Part shown: piece after piece, positions 34,651 to 43,801 of the stretch | How positions within the stretch are numbered: the stretch's first letter is position 1 | Layout of the letters: each line of letters starts with the position of its first letter | Assembly (NCBI GenBank): GCA_910578815.1 | Contig: CAJTSE010000018.1 | Span: forward strand, 1 to 64,000 | Source of the DNA: an uncultured Acetatifactor sp. | GTDB taxonomy: Bacteria; Bacillota; Clostridia; Lachnospirales; Lachnospiraceae | DNA: 64,000 nt | Reading direction: 5' to 3' | Made by a program: the position numbers and the translations under genes | Notes under the pieces: generated by a model | The model's database searches: none | Told to the model about the DNA's origin: nothing | What the model saw: the letters and a program-made list of their open reading frames with translations, nothing else

Positions 34651-35347
34651 GATGATACGCAGGGAAAATCCGTTCTTTGGCAGAAAGAACGAGATTCATT
34701 ACATAGGCGGAGCAGAGGTTCTTCCCCCGCCGTTGGAGGTGGAACAGGAGAGTCAGGTGATAAACGACCTGGGAACGGAAGTGGATGCAGAAGCAAAAGC
34801 TACTTTGATCGAGCATAATCTGCGTCTGGTGGTATATATTGCAAAAAAATTTGATAATACCGGGGTGGGAGTGGAGGATCTGATTTCCATCGGGACGATA
34901 GGATTAATAAAGTCCATCAATACCTTTAAACCGGAGAGGAACATCAAGCTTGCCACTTACGCTTCCCGGTGCATTGAAAATGAAATTTTAATGTATCTGC
35001 GGCGCAACAGCAGAATCCGTCAGGAGGTTTCTTTGGATGAGCCGTTGAATGTGGACTGGGACGGAAACGAGCTGCTGCTGTCGGATATTTTGGGGACGGA
35101 TGAGGACGTAATCTATCGTGACCTGGAAAATGAGGTAGAGCGCAAGCTGTTGCTGGGGGCCATCAGCAAGCTCTCGGAACGGGAAAAAATGATTATCAAT
35201 CTCCGGTTTGGCTTAGGGAACAGGGAAGGCCAGGAAATGACGCAAAAGGAAGTGGCAACCATGCTGGGAATATCCCAGTCCTACATATCCAGGCTGGAAA
35301 AGAAGATCATGCGGCAGCTAAAAAAGGAGATGAGTCTGCAGATCTGA
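34598..35347 (+). CDS. sigE: Sporulation sigma factor SigE (pro-sigma-E)
   Basis: 249 aa from the ATG at 34598. A basic pro-sequence precedes HYIGGAEVLPPPL. Region 2 is NLRLVVYIAKKF, GVGVEDLISIGTIGLIK and YASRCIENEILMYLRR; region 4 has the HTH GISQSYISRLEKKI. Mother-cell early sigma factor, activated by SpoIIGA cleavage. Several in-frame starts (34598, 34604, 34610, 34640) exist, so the pro-peptide length is uncertain. It overlaps spoIIGA by 53 bases. In most clostridia sigG follows directly; here it does not. Confidence 0.96.
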   Translation: MGMNMILKVAIPGRMKFKMIRRENPFFGRKNEIHYIGGAEVLPPPLEVEQESQVINDLGTEVDAEAKATLIEHNLRLVVYIAKKFDNTGVGVEDLISIGTIGLIKSINTFKPERNIKLATYASRCIENEILMYLRRNSRIRQEVSLDEPLNVDWDGNELLLSDILGTDEDVIYRDLENEVERKLLLGAISKLSEREKMIINLRFGLGNREGQEMTQKEVATMLGISQSYISRLEKKIMRQLKKEMSLQI

Positions 35348-35367
35348 ATATGAAAGGATAAAATGGC

Positions 35368-35396
35368 TTGAAAGGGGCAGAATGATGGTATATACT
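35368..35396 (+). promoter_or_regulatory. Promoter downstream of sigE
   Basis: -35 TTGAAA and -10 TATACT with a 17-bp spacer. It gives the 35475 and vanZ-like genes their own vegetative transcript. Confidence 0.6.
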
Positions 35397-35474
35397 AAGG
35401 AGTAGGGAATTTTGGAGAAATAAAAGTGTGTTAAGCCGCCGGGTACCTGCGGTTTGAGGAAACAGGAGTACAGG

Positions 35475-35777
35475 GTGATTAACAGAAATGATATTCTTTC
35501 CATGGAATATTTGAAAAAGACAGAGTATACAGGGTGCCATCAAGGAATGCGTTACCGCCTGGAGGGTGTGGCGGGAGAGCCGGAGGGAAAAAGGCTGCGC
35601 TGTACGGTATGGCCGGAACCCTTTAACTTTTTGAAAACTCCCGATGAATTGAAGGAAAGTGCGGAGTTTTCGTTTGATGAGGACGGTGTCACGGATGCGG
35701 TGGCATGGATGAACGACAGGCTGTTCGAGGAAAAGGATAAGTGGGAACACGCGGGAGATTGTTGGGACAGCTATTGA
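35475..35777 (+). CDS. Small acidic protein of unknown function
   Basis: 100 aa. GTG start with AGGAG six bases upstream; the frame opens 21 bases earlier without an RBS. A soluble protein with the segment TGCHQGMRYRLEG followed by RCTVWPEPFNF and an acidic C terminus DAVAWMNDRLFEEKDKW. No family is recognised with confidence. It lies 13 bp before the VanZ-like gene, probably in one transcript. Confidence 0.7.
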   Translation: MINRNDILSMEYLKKTEYTGCHQGMRYRLEGVAGEPEGKRLRCTVWPEPFNFLKTPDELKESAEFSFDEDGVTDAVAWMNDRLFEEKDKWEHAGDCWDSY

Positions 35778-35790
35778 TGAAGGAGTATTA

Positions 35791-36390
35791 ATGATAAAAT
35801 ATATAGATGCGGATATGTCGCAGGCCTTAGGGTATCTGCCCTATGGCCTGGCGGTAGGGCTTCCTGTGGCTGTATTTGTGGTTTTGCTTATGAACACGGT
35901 GCGGAAAAGGAAGCAGAAGCCGCCGGTAAAGTGGGTGCCGGTCACGGTGTTTTGTGTTTATATTGCCGTGATGCTGGCAATCACTTTTTTGTCCAGAGAG
36001 AGTGGAAGCAGGTCCGACGTGCTGGATCTGAAGCTGTTTTCTACCTGGGGAATCAACGACAGGAACAATGCCTTTGTCATAGAGAATGTTTTGCTGTTTA
36101 TTCCCTATGGCTTTCTTTACTGTTGGAATTTTCCGCGGAAAAAGCGGATTCTTCGGTGTACACTTTTAGGAGCCGTGACCAGTCTGGGAATCGAGACCAT
36201 GCAGCTTCTGACGGGCAGAGGGTATTTTCAGATTGACGATATTGTTACCAATACGCTGGGAGCCCTGATCGGCGGATTGCTTTACGCGGGTTGCAGCGCG
36301 CTGGGGAGATTTTGCATGCGCACGGCAGCAAAATCCAAAGTACGAGACAATCTTAAGGCGGCAAAGGAAGAAGAGGAAACAAGAGTGTAG
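35791..36390 (+). CDS. VanZ-like membrane protein
   Basis: 199 aa, about five transmembrane helices. The VanZ pattern is ENVLLFIPYGFLY (about residues 98-110), then SLGIETMQLLTGRGYFQIDDIVTNTLGALIGGLL (two blocks, about 131-163). VanZ proteins are linked to low-level teicoplanin resistance in vanA operons, but most chromosomal members have unknown roles. The charged C terminus is cytoplasmic. No other van genes are nearby. Confidence 0.85.
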   Translation: MIKYIDADMSQALGYLPYGLAVGLPVAVFVVLLMNTVRKRKQKPPVKWVPVTVFCVYIAVMLAITFLSRESGSRSDVLDLKLFSTWGINDRNNAFVIENVLLFIPYGFLYCWNFPRKKRILRCTLLGAVTSLGIETMQLLTGRGYFQIDDIVTNTLGALIGGLLYAGCSALGRFCMRTAAKSKVRDNLKAAKEEEETRV

Positions 36391-36416
36391 CAAAGCGGGC
36401 GGAATTCTGATATACT
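36388..36416 (+). promoter_or_regulatory. Possible extended -10 promoter for the LytTR operon
   Basis: -10 TATACT with TG one base upstream and a poor -35 (TAGCAA) at 17 bp. Confidence 0.3.
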
Positions 36417-36451
36417 ATTCTTACCCAGTACAGGAAGGCAGGTATAAACAT

Positions 36452-36655
36452 ATGGATTTAAATATGCAGGTAACCGATAGGGCCGGAGCATATATTGAAC
36501 ATTCTATGGTAATCTCTAATTTCCTGATCAAATTTGGAAGTCAAATGCAGAATAGTCTATGCAGAATATTCGGTGATAACGTTCAGCATCAATGGAAAGT
36601 GAACAGCGAAGAGCGGAAAATCTTTAAGGCAGCAAAGCTGCGGCATGGGAGTTGA
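36452..36655 (+). CDS. Small protein upstream of the LytTR regulator
   Basis: 67 aa, not recognised. It has a GGAAGG-type RBS and ends three bases before the start of the response-regulator gene, whose RBS lies inside its 3' end, implying translational coupling. The middle is mildly hydrophobic (MVISNFLIKFG); the C terminus is basic. It may be a small regulator or an exported peptide of the following system; no leader motif is visible. Confidence 0.5.
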   Translation: MDLNMQVTDRAGAYIEHSMVISNFLIKFGSQMQNSLCRIFGDNVQHQWKVNSEERKIFKAAKLRHGS

Positions 36656-36657
36656 TT

Positions 36658-37374
36658 ATGTTAGTCAGGGTGGCTGTTGTAGAGGATGAGACAGAGTTAT
36701 ATGGTTATTATGGGAAACTGATGGAAGCGTGGGGAAAAGCCAGAAATGTCCGGCTTGCGCCCACGTTTATAGCGAGTGCCGAGGAATACCTTTTTAAATA
36801 TGACAGGCAGAATATTTTTGACATTATTTTTCTTGATGTCTGCATGAAGGATATGAACGGCATGGAGCTGGGGCATGAAATCAGAAAGTCCGATCGTAAT
36901 GCGCAGATTGTGTTTCTCACTGGGAAGTCCGAGTATGTGTTTGAAGGGTATGAGATCGGTGCGGTGAGGTATCTGATCAAGCCTGTGAGGGAAGATGAGA
37001 TGTTGAAGGCCCTGGATGCTTGTTTGGAAAAGCTTGAGGGCAGCAGGGAGGATTATCTGATCATGAAGTATCAGGGGGAGAATTTGCGGATTTCCAGAAG
37101 CGAGATCATGCTGATACAGGTTGAAGGGCATTATCTGAAGATGCAGATGGTGGACAGGGCGTATGAGTGGAAGGCCAGTTTGAAAGAGATGCTGGCGAAG
37201 CTGGACCCCGCCAGATTTGTACCGGCGAATCGGTCCGCGGTGGTAAATCTGGAATTTGTCAGTAAAATTACCCACGAGGAATGTATCCTGGAAAACGGGG
37301 AGGCAATACCGGTCAGCCGCGGTGCTTACGGGCCGTTAAATGAGGCGTTTATGAAGTACTTTTTTAAAGGATGA
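36658..37374 (+). CDS. LytTR-family response regulator
   Basis: 238 aa. Receiver domain (about residues 1-120) with VVEDE, phospho-acceptor Asp in FLDVCMKDMNG (about 59), and Lys in LIKPV (about 107). A LytTR DNA-binding domain (about 135-238) has ISRSEIMLIQVEGHYLKM and RFVPANRSAVVNLEFV. This AgrA/LytR class typically controls quorum-sensing, bacteriocin or wall genes. The ATG at 36658 follows GGGAG. It is paired with the GHKL kinase 34 bp downstream. Confidence 0.92.
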   Translation: MLVRVAVVEDETELYGYYGKLMEAWGKARNVRLAPTFIASAEEYLFKYDRQNIFDIIFLDVCMKDMNGMELGHEIRKSDRNAQIVFLTGKSEYVFEGYEIGAVRYLIKPVREDEMLKALDACLEKLEGSREDYLIMKYQGENLRISRSEIMLIQVEGHYLKMQMVDRAYEWKASLKEMLAKLDPARFVPANRSAVVNLEFVSKITHEECILENGEAIPVSRGAYGPLNEAFMKYFFKG

Positions 37375-37408
37375 CCGGGAAGGAACAGATCGGAATCGGG
37401 AGGCGGGA

Positions 37409-38059
37409 ATGTTTCGTATTGGCGACAGAAAGTATCTGAATTATCAGGTTACCGTGATGTCCAGGCAGGTTGAGGAAGTGAATGAGATTTATATGACAAT
37501 GCGCGGCTGGCGCCACGATTACCATAATCACCTGCAAAAGCTCAAGGCACATCTTGCTATGGGACAGATCGAGGAAGCAGAAAAATATTTGAATGAGCTG
37601 GAGGGAGATCTGGATGACATCAGGGTGAAATACACCACGGGTAATGTCAGTCTGGACGCAATTTTAAACAGTAAACTGAGCATTGCCGAAAAGGAGAAGA
37701 TTTGCGTCAACTGTAAAGCAGAGGTCGGAGAAAATCTGGCTGTAGAAGATATTGATCTCTGCGTCATCATGGGGAATTTGATTGATAACGCCGTGGAGTC
37801 CTGCCGGAAAATGTCTGCAGATGCAGAGCGCTTCCTGCGGATTTATTTATGTATACGTAAGAGACAACTGTATATCGCCGTTACCAATTCCACCAGGGAA
37901 ATCATCCGTAAGCTTGATGCAGAGTATATATCAAATAAGCGTGGTGATCACGGGCATGGCCTGAAGCGTGTGGATCTTGTGGTGGACAAGTATCATGGCT
38001 ATATTCGGCGGGCCAACGAGCCTGGGGTGTTCTCTACGGAGATTATGCTGCCCTTGTAA
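37409..38059 (+). CDS. GHKL-type histidine kinase lacking membrane segments
   Basis: 216 aa. A DHp-like segment RGWRHDYHNHLQKLKAH supplies the phospho-accepting His (about residue 36). The ATP-binding domain has the N box GNLIDNAVESC (about 120-130) and a G-rich HGHGLKRVD (about 182-190). This is the AgrC-like GHKL kinase core with no sensor or membrane region, so the signal must come from a partner or a cytosolic ligand. It is adjacent to the LytTR regulator and upstream of three ABC exporters. Confidence 0.88.
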   Translation: MFRIGDRKYLNYQVTVMSRQVEEVNEIYMTMRGWRHDYHNHLQKLKAHLAMGQIEEAEKYLNELEGDLDDIRVKYTTGNVSLDAILNSKLSIAEKEKICVNCKAEVGENLAVEDIDLCVIMGNLIDNAVESCRKMSADAERFLRIYLCIRKRQLYIAVTNSTREIIRKLDAEYISNKRGDHGHGLKRVDLVVDKYHGYIRRANEPGVFSTEIMLPL

Positions 38060-38082
38060 GAGGCGAAAAAGGCAGGGGATAC

Positions 38083-38255
38083 AATCGTGCACGAAAAACA
38101 GCAGTTTGTGCACGATTTTTGTTATCCGGAAGAAAACATGGTAAGCTGAACGGGAGGAACGTCTCTGATGAGCCGGGCTTCAGCCATGGTTTGTGCCACC
38201 CGGAAGGTACGAACCGCAATCGTGCACGAAAAACGACAATTCGTGCACGATTTTT
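38083..38255 (+). repeat. Duplicated hairpin element upstream of the ABC exporters
   Basis: Two nearly identical hairpins, at 38083-38120 and 38219-38255. Each has AATCGTGCACGAA and TTCGTGCACGATT-type arms (TTTGTGCACGATT in the first) around about nine bases, followed by TTTTT. They look like tandem intrinsic terminators. Each also lies in a short open frame encoding VHEK(Q/R)QFVHDF-like peptides with plausible RBSs (38087-38149 and 38168-38278), which may be fortuitous. A regulatory switch for the transporter genes is possible. Confidence 0.7.
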
Positions 38256-38372
38256 ATGATTGCCGGCGTGTGTGGTAAGATAGATTTGTAAGCGGCCGCC
38301 GATGCAGAACAGGAATACAGCCTGTGTTTGAAGCGGCGATGGTGTACAAAAGGGAAAGGGAGGAGAAATAAT

Positions 38373-40049
38373 ATGTTAAAAGATATTTACAGAAAACATG
38401 CCGGCAGATTCCTGATCAGTCTGATTCCTGTGGTGATCTTTGGGGTCATGGCCCCTCTGCGTGCCTGTATGATTCAGCTGTTGATAGATTCCGGCAATAT
38501 CGGAGAGCTATTGGAAAAATTTCCGATTGTGGCTGCCTTCAGTCTGGGAGTATTATTTTTTGAGTGGCTGAGCAGAAGCCGCCAGTCAATCGTTGTGCGG
38601 GGGCTGGAAATGGATCTGCGCAATCAGTTGATGCACAGGCTGTTTTACATTTCCGCCAATCAGTTCGATAAAAAGGGACCGGACTATTATCTGGACAAAT
38701 TTGGAACTGATATAAGAATGATATTGGATGACGGAGTCAATAATGTATATGACATGGTCCTGCAGGCGGTGCACATGATGGCGGCGGTGATTTATCTGCT
38801 GTGTACAGAACCCTTTATCCTGTTGGTCGCAGCGGTGGCCTGCGCGGGGCAGCTGGCATTGTCAGACCTATTAAAAAAGAAGGCTTCTCTAGCGGAAGCG
38901 AAGTATACGAAAGCCCAGGAGATCTATCTGGATGGAGTCAGGAATGATCTGGGGGGCCATCGAGTGATCAGAGCCTTTGACGCGGTGAAGCAGGCTTTGG
39001 AGAAACAGGATAACTTAAGCGATTATGTGAGTTGGGAAACGGAATGCGCCTCTCGAACACTGTACTGGGTGAAGGCACTGACTTCTTTTGTCAGCAATGG
39101 AGTGTTCCTGATTGTTCTGTGGAGCTGCATGTTTTTTGTGGCGGCAGGCAGGATTACGTTCGGAGAAGCGGCAGGCATTATCTATATGATAAAGTTTATT
39201 TTGACGCCTTGTAAGAAGCTTATCGGCGATTTCATTCGGTTCAGGGCACTGGGGAAGGTGACGGCGGAGCTGGAAGGCCTGTTGACAGGGGAAAGCGATC
39301 ATGATAACAAAGAAAGCATAGGGGAAGAGATACAGGAAATCCGGCTGGATAACGTGTCTCAGAAGATTAGTGACGATTTTTCGCTGGATCATCTGACACT
39401 GACCTTTGAAAAGGGCAAGAAGTATGCGATAGTCGGGGAAAAGGGAAGCGGGAAATCAAGCATCTTAAAGCTGCTTACGGAATACGGAACGGATTACACG
39501 GGACACGCACTGGTTAACGGCCAGGAGCTGTCGGAGCTAAACAGGGAAAGCATTGTGCAGGTGAGTCCTTTTGCCGATCAGCAGGTATACATATTTAAAG
39601 ACACTGTTTTTAATAACGTGGCGTTATATCAAAATTATTCTATAGATCAGGTAACAGAAGCTCTGCAGAAGACGGGTATTTATGATACCGTTCGGAAGAT
39701 GCCGAAGGGTATATACCAAGGAATCCGGGGGGAGGGGGAGATTTTCTCGGATTCCGAACTGCAGAGGATCGCTTTGGCAAGGCTGCTGCTGAGGAAGAAG
39801 CCGGCTGCGTTTGTGGATGAAATTACATCGGGGTTTGACAGTGCTGACGCATACGAAATGGAAAAAATGCTGCTGGATGAGGATATGACGATCATCAACA
39901 TCACCGATAGATATAATCAGGCCCTGATGCGGAAGTATAATGAGATCATTGTGATGGATGACGGCAGGATTGTGGAGCAAGGATGCTTTGACAAGCTGAT
40001 GGAAAAGGAAGGGAAATTTTTCCGTTTATATAAGGCTTTTGGTGAGTAA
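38373..40049 (+). CDS. ABC exporter with degenerate nucleotide-binding domain
   Basis: 558 aa. An N-terminal ABC-type exporter membrane domain (six helices, about residues 10-300) is followed by an NBD. Walker A is VGEKGSGKSS (about 365-374) and Walker B ends AAFVDE. The signature motif is FSDSELQ instead of LSGGQ, so this NBD may form the degenerate site of a heterodimer. A GGGAGG RBS precedes the ATG at 38373. It is followed directly by a second exporter gene. Substrate unknown; the LytTR neighbourhood suggests a peptide. Confidence 0.85.
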   Translation: MLKDIYRKHAGRFLISLIPVVIFGVMAPLRACMIQLLIDSGNIGELLEKFPIVAAFSLGVLFFEWLSRSRQSIVVRGLEMDLRNQLMHRLFYISANQFDKKGPDYYLDKFGTDIRMILDDGVNNVYDMVLQAVHMMAAVIYLLCTEPFILLVAAVACAGQLALSDLLKKKASLAEAKYTKAQEIYLDGVRNDLGGHRVIRAFDAVKQALEKQDNLSDYVSWETECASRTLYWVKALTSFVSNGVFLIVLWSCMFFVAAGRITFGEAAGIIYMIKFILTPCKKLIGDFIRFRALGKVTAELEGLLTGESDHDNKESIGEEIQEIRLDNVSQKISDDFSLDHLTLTFEKGKKYAIVGEKGSGKSSILKLLTEYGTDYTGHALVNGQELSELNRESIVQVSPFADQQVYIFKDTVFNNVALYQNYSIDQVTEALQKTGIYDTVRKMPKGIYQGIRGEGEIFSDSELQRIALARLLLRKKPAAFVDEITSGFDSADAYEMEKMLLDEDMTIINITDRYNQALMRKYNEIIVMDDGRIVEQGCFDKLMEKEGKFFRLYKAFGE

Positions 40050-40070
40050 AAAATGTTTTGGAGTGAAAAT

Positions 40071-41918
40071 ATGAAAATCAACGGGAATAGGAAAGAAAAG
40101 AAGTATTCGTTGTTTGGTAACGTGCGGTACTTGTACAAAACTTTGTATGAAGTAAAGCCCGCCATGAGGCTGGGGGTGTATGGAACGGTATTTTTCAATC
40201 TGGCAGGGCAAATGTTGGGGACGATCACCCTTGCCGCAGTTGTTGCCAGTATCACGGAAAAGGGGAGGATGGGCCATTATCTGATGGTAATGGCCATCGT
40301 GCTGGGAGTGTTTCTGCTCTGTCGGTTTGGAAGCCAGTATATTAAGTCATGGAGCGACTATTATTACGAGTCCACCCAGAACAGGGAGTTTCTGATGAGG
40401 CTTGTCTGGAAAAGCCTGCACGCGGATTATGATAATGTGGAGTCTCCCGCGCAGCAGCGTCTTCTGACCAGGGCGACCCATGCCGTCAATATGTACAGGG
40501 ATGGTGTAAATTTGATTTATATCAATTACCCACTGATCGTTTCCACGGTTCTGGGGATTCTCCTTTATTCCCTGACTATCTCCTTTTTTGACTGGCGGAT
40601 AATGGCGATTATAGTGGTCATGTCCGTTGTAAGCTCTTTGCTGGAGGCGCGGTCCCGTAAATTCAGAGCAAAAACCATGGATGAGCAGTTCAGAATATGG
40701 GGCAGGTTCTTTTATCTCAAACAGCAGACAACCTCTGTGGAGAATGGCAAGGATATTCGTATCTACAATATGGCTGATTGGTTCCGTGCCGGGTTTGACA
40801 GGCTGGAAGCCAGAAACAGGGATTTGGGGGGAAAGCAGTGCCGGCGCAAGTATGCAGTAAGTGTATCCGATTCCCTCTTTGCTGCGGCAAGGGACCTTCT
40901 GGCATATGGCATTCTGGTCACCGGGGTACTGGACGGCACTTTCAGCATAGCGGAATTTACGCTGGGACTGGGTGTGGTTGCCGGACTTGCCCAATGGTTT
41001 GGCATGCTGCGCTATCATATCAGTTATCTGCTGGAAGGAAATCAGATGATATGTGAATATCGTAAAATGCTGGATTATCCCGATAAATTTCTGCGGGAGG
41101 AAGGGGTAAGCATTCCTTCCGAGTGGTATAGTCAGCTTCCTGAAGTTACATTCAAAAACGTGTCTTTCCGATATGAGGCAGAAGGCGAGGACATTTTGAA
41201 AAACGTATCCTTTTCCATTCGGCCGGGAGAAAAGATCGCGCTTGTGGGGCACAACGGGGCAGGGAAGACCACCCTGGTAAAGCTGCTGTGCGGGTTTTAC
41301 CATCCTACGGGGGGAGAGATCCTGATTGGTGGTCATTCAATTGAAACACTGAATCTGGATCAGTATCACGAGCTTCTGGCGGTAATTTTTCAGGATATTA
41401 ATACGCTGCCGGTTTCCATCGCCAGCAGTATATCCGGGCGTGTAGAGGCTGAGACAGATATGGAAAAGGTCCGTGAATGCCTGCACCGCGCCGGATTGTG
41501 GAAGGATGTGGATGCTCTTGAGCGGAAGGAGCTGACGAATCTGACCCAAAGCTTTGATCCTGACGGGATCCAGCTTTCCGGAGGCATGATGCAGAAGCTT
41601 ATGCTTGCCAGGTGTTTGTATAAGGATGCTCCCATGCTTGTGCTTGATGAACCGACAGCCGCATTAGACCCCATTGCGGAAAACAATATGTATGAAGAAT
41701 ATAAATCGGCAACCCGGAGGAAATCAGCACTGTTTATCTCCCACAGGCTTGCCAGCACAAAGTTTTGTGATAAGATCCTTTTTCTGGATAACGGCAGAAT
41801 TGTGGAAACTGGGACCCATGATGAGCTCCTGAAAAAGAAGGGGAAATACGCGGAGGTTTTTGAGGTACAGAGTCAGTATTATAAAGAAGGAGAGGCCGAA
41901 AACCATGAAGAAGAATAA
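40071..41918 (+). CDS. ABC exporter, membrane and ATPase fused
   Basis: 615 aa. Six-helix exporter domain (about residues 20-310) and a complete NBD: Walker A GHNGAGKTT (about 388-396), signature IQLSGGMMQKL, Walker B MLVLDEPTAALDP, and H-loop FISHRLAS. An ATG at 40053 is also possible, but GGAG is better spaced for 40071. The 3' end overlaps the third transporter by 14 bases. It probably heterodimerises with one of its neighbours. Confidence 0.88.
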   Translation: MKINGNRKEKKYSLFGNVRYLYKTLYEVKPAMRLGVYGTVFFNLAGQMLGTITLAAVVASITEKGRMGHYLMVMAIVLGVFLLCRFGSQYIKSWSDYYYESTQNREFLMRLVWKSLHADYDNVESPAQQRLLTRATHAVNMYRDGVNLIYINYPLIVSTVLGILLYSLTISFFDWRIMAIIVVMSVVSSLLEARSRKFRAKTMDEQFRIWGRFFYLKQQTTSVENGKDIRIYNMADWFRAGFDRLEARNRDLGGKQCRRKYAVSVSDSLFAAARDLLAYGILVTGVLDGTFSIAEFTLGLGVVAGLAQWFGMLRYHISYLLEGNQMICEYRKMLDYPDKFLREEGVSIPSEWYSQLPEVTFKNVSFRYEAEGEDILKNVSFSIRPGEKIALVGHNGAGKTTLVKLLCGFYHPTGGEILIGGHSIETLNLDQYHELLAVIFQDINTLPVSIASSISGRVEAETDMEKVRECLHRAGLWKDVDALERKELTNLTQSFDPDGIQLSGGMMQKLMLARCLYKDAPMLVLDEPTAALDPIAENNMYEEYKSATRRKSALFISHRLASTKFCDKILFLDNGRIVETGTHDELLKKKGKYAEVFEVQSQYYKEGEAENHEEE

Positions 41919-43779
41919 CATGGATGAGCAGAAGAGCAAGCTTCCTTTTTGGAAATGTTTTAAAAAGAATATGAGTACTATATACCATCTTTGTCCTTCG
42001 TATTTCCCGGCCAGTATTCTGTATACGCTCATAGTGCGGGCCATGCCCTTTCTGAATATGATCCTGGGGGCGGAAATCGTGGATATGCTGATGAACCGGG
42101 AGGATAAGAAAAAGATTCTTGGCGTTGCGGCGGTGATGGTGGCAGGCAGGATGCTGATGGAGCTGATCCGCAGTGCGATGATGTGGCTTTTGCAGATTCG
42201 CTGGCAGCTTGTGTCCCATCGCAAGAACAGGGATATAGGATTCAAGGCGATGAATCTCGATTATGATATTCTGGAAAGAAACAGCACTCTGGAACTCATT
42301 GCCCAGGCGGATGCCAATACGGATAAGATGGGGGGCATGGGAGATTATTTAATAAGATCCCTGGATTTGATTGGCGTCGTCTGTTCCTGCATCGGAGCTG
42401 TGGCAGCCATGGCCGGTCTGTTTGTCGCAGCGCCTTATCATGGGGAAGGGGTGGTGTATGGCTTTTTTGCCTCTCCGGTCAGCTATTTCCTGCTTCTCGG
42501 ACTGCTGGTACTCAGCATCTACGTGGGGAGTAAATGTGAGGCCAAACAGGGGAAGATTCGGTACAACTGTGATCAGATAGAGGTAAGAAACGGAAGAATT
42601 TACTGGTTTTTCTATCACCTGATCAATAATTATTCCATGGGTAAGGATATTCGAATCTTCAAAATGTCCGATATGATCCGGCGGAAAGGAATGGAAGCCC
42701 GGAAGGATATTGAGAGTGCGCAGAAGCAGGCGATTAAAGACTGTATAAAGGTAGGGGCGTGGGCACTGCTTGCACAGAATCTGTTTACCGTGGCAGTGTA
42801 TGTATACGTGGGAATCAAGGCTATTTACGGCATGATAACCATAGGGCAGGTGACAAAATACATCAGTGCCATTACCCTTCTGCAGTCGCAGATCAGTGTA
42901 CTGTTTTCGCTGCTTATCAATATTAATACACAAAATCTTTATCTGGAGAGCTATAGCGAGCTGATGGCGGTCAAAAACCAGAAGTATGACGGGACGCTTC
43001 CTGTGGAAAAGCGCCTTGATAATGAGTATGAGCTGGAGTTTCGGAATGTCAGTTTCCATTATCCCAACAATGACAAAATGGTCCTAAAGAACGTATCCTT
43101 TCGCCTAAAGACAGGACGCAAACTGGCGATTGTAGGTGCCAACGGGGCAGGCAAGACTACCTTTATCAAGCTTCTGTGCAGGCTTTATGATCCTACGGAG
43201 GGGGAGATCCTGCTAAACGGCATTGACATCCGCAAATATAATTATGATGAGTATATCAGGCTCTTTTCCGTTGTATTTCAGGATTACAAGATATTCTCTT
43301 TCTCGGTAGCGGAAAATGTGGCGGCAGGCCCGGAATATGACAGGGAGAGGGTGATAAAGAGCCTGCAGGAGGCTGGGATCTATGAGCGGGTGCAGGAAAT
43401 GAAGAGCGGAATTGATTCCAAGCTTTTAAAGGATCAGCAGGATGGGGATGAAGAAGGAATCGAAATCTCCGGCGGTGAAAAACAGAAGATTGCCTTGGCA
43501 AGGGCCCTGTACCGGGATGCGCCCATGGTGATTCTGGATGAGCCCACCAGCGCCTTAGACCCCATAGCCGAGCAGGATATTTATACGCGCTTTAACGAGA
43601 TGGTGGCAGATAAAACCGCGGTGTTTATTTCTCATCGAATGAGCAGCTGCCGTTTCTGCGATGAGATTGCTGTGTTTGACGGGGGGCGGATTGTTCAGAA
43701 CGGAACCCACGATGCGCTGGTGGCGGAGGAAGGGGTTTACCGCAGGATGTGGGAGGCCCAGGCACAGTATTATGTATGA
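41905..43779 (+). CDS. ABC exporter, membrane and ATPase fused
   Basis: 624 aa from the ATG at 41905 (GGAGAGG upstream, inside the previous gene). Exporter domain (about residues 30-330), then NBD with Walker A GANGAGKTT, signature IEISGGEKQKI, Walker B MVILDEPTSALDP, and H-loop FISHRMSS. It resembles the preceding gene and likely forms a pair with it. A terminator follows. Three fused half-transporters in tandem leave one without an obvious partner. Confidence 0.88.
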   Translation: MKKNNMDEQKSKLPFWKCFKKNMSTIYHLCPSYFPASILYTLIVRAMPFLNMILGAEIVDMLMNREDKKKILGVAAVMVAGRMLMELIRSAMMWLLQIRWQLVSHRKNRDIGFKAMNLDYDILERNSTLELIAQADANTDKMGGMGDYLIRSLDLIGVVCSCIGAVAAMAGLFVAAPYHGEGVVYGFFASPVSYFLLLGLLVLSIYVGSKCEAKQGKIRYNCDQIEVRNGRIYWFFYHLINNYSMGKDIRIFKMSDMIRRKGMEARKDIESAQKQAIKDCIKVGAWALLAQNLFTVAVYVYVGIKAIYGMITIGQVTKYISAITLLQSQISVLFSLLININTQNLYLESYSELMAVKNQKYDGTLPVEKRLDNEYELEFRNVSFHYPNNDKMVLKNVSFRLKTGRKLAIVGANGAGKTTFIKLLCRLYDPTEGEILLNGIDIRKYNYDEYIRLFSVVFQDYKIFSFSVAENVAAGPEYDRERVIKSLQEAGIYERVQEMKSGIDSKLLKDQQDGDEEGIEISGGEKQKIALARALYRDAPMVILDEPTSALDPIAEQDIYTRFNEMVADKTAVFISHRMSSCRFCDEIAVFDGGRIVQNGTHDALVAEEGVYRRMWEAQAQYYV

Positions 43780-43801
43780 AGCTTTAAATTTCTATATTGC
43801 T

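Noticed and set aside
35791..36390. Glycopeptide-resistance (van) cluster
   Set aside because: Only a VanZ-like protein is present; no VanH/A/X or VanRS pair is adjacent.
38087..38149. Short peptide frames within the duplicated hairpins, considered as quorum-sensing peptides
   Set aside because: The similarity between them follows from the repeated palindrome; there is no leader or export motif. Kept only as a remark.
36652..43779. Complete Agr quorum-sensing locus
   Set aside because: No AgrB-like protease and no AgrD-like propeptide are present; the kinase has no membrane sensor.
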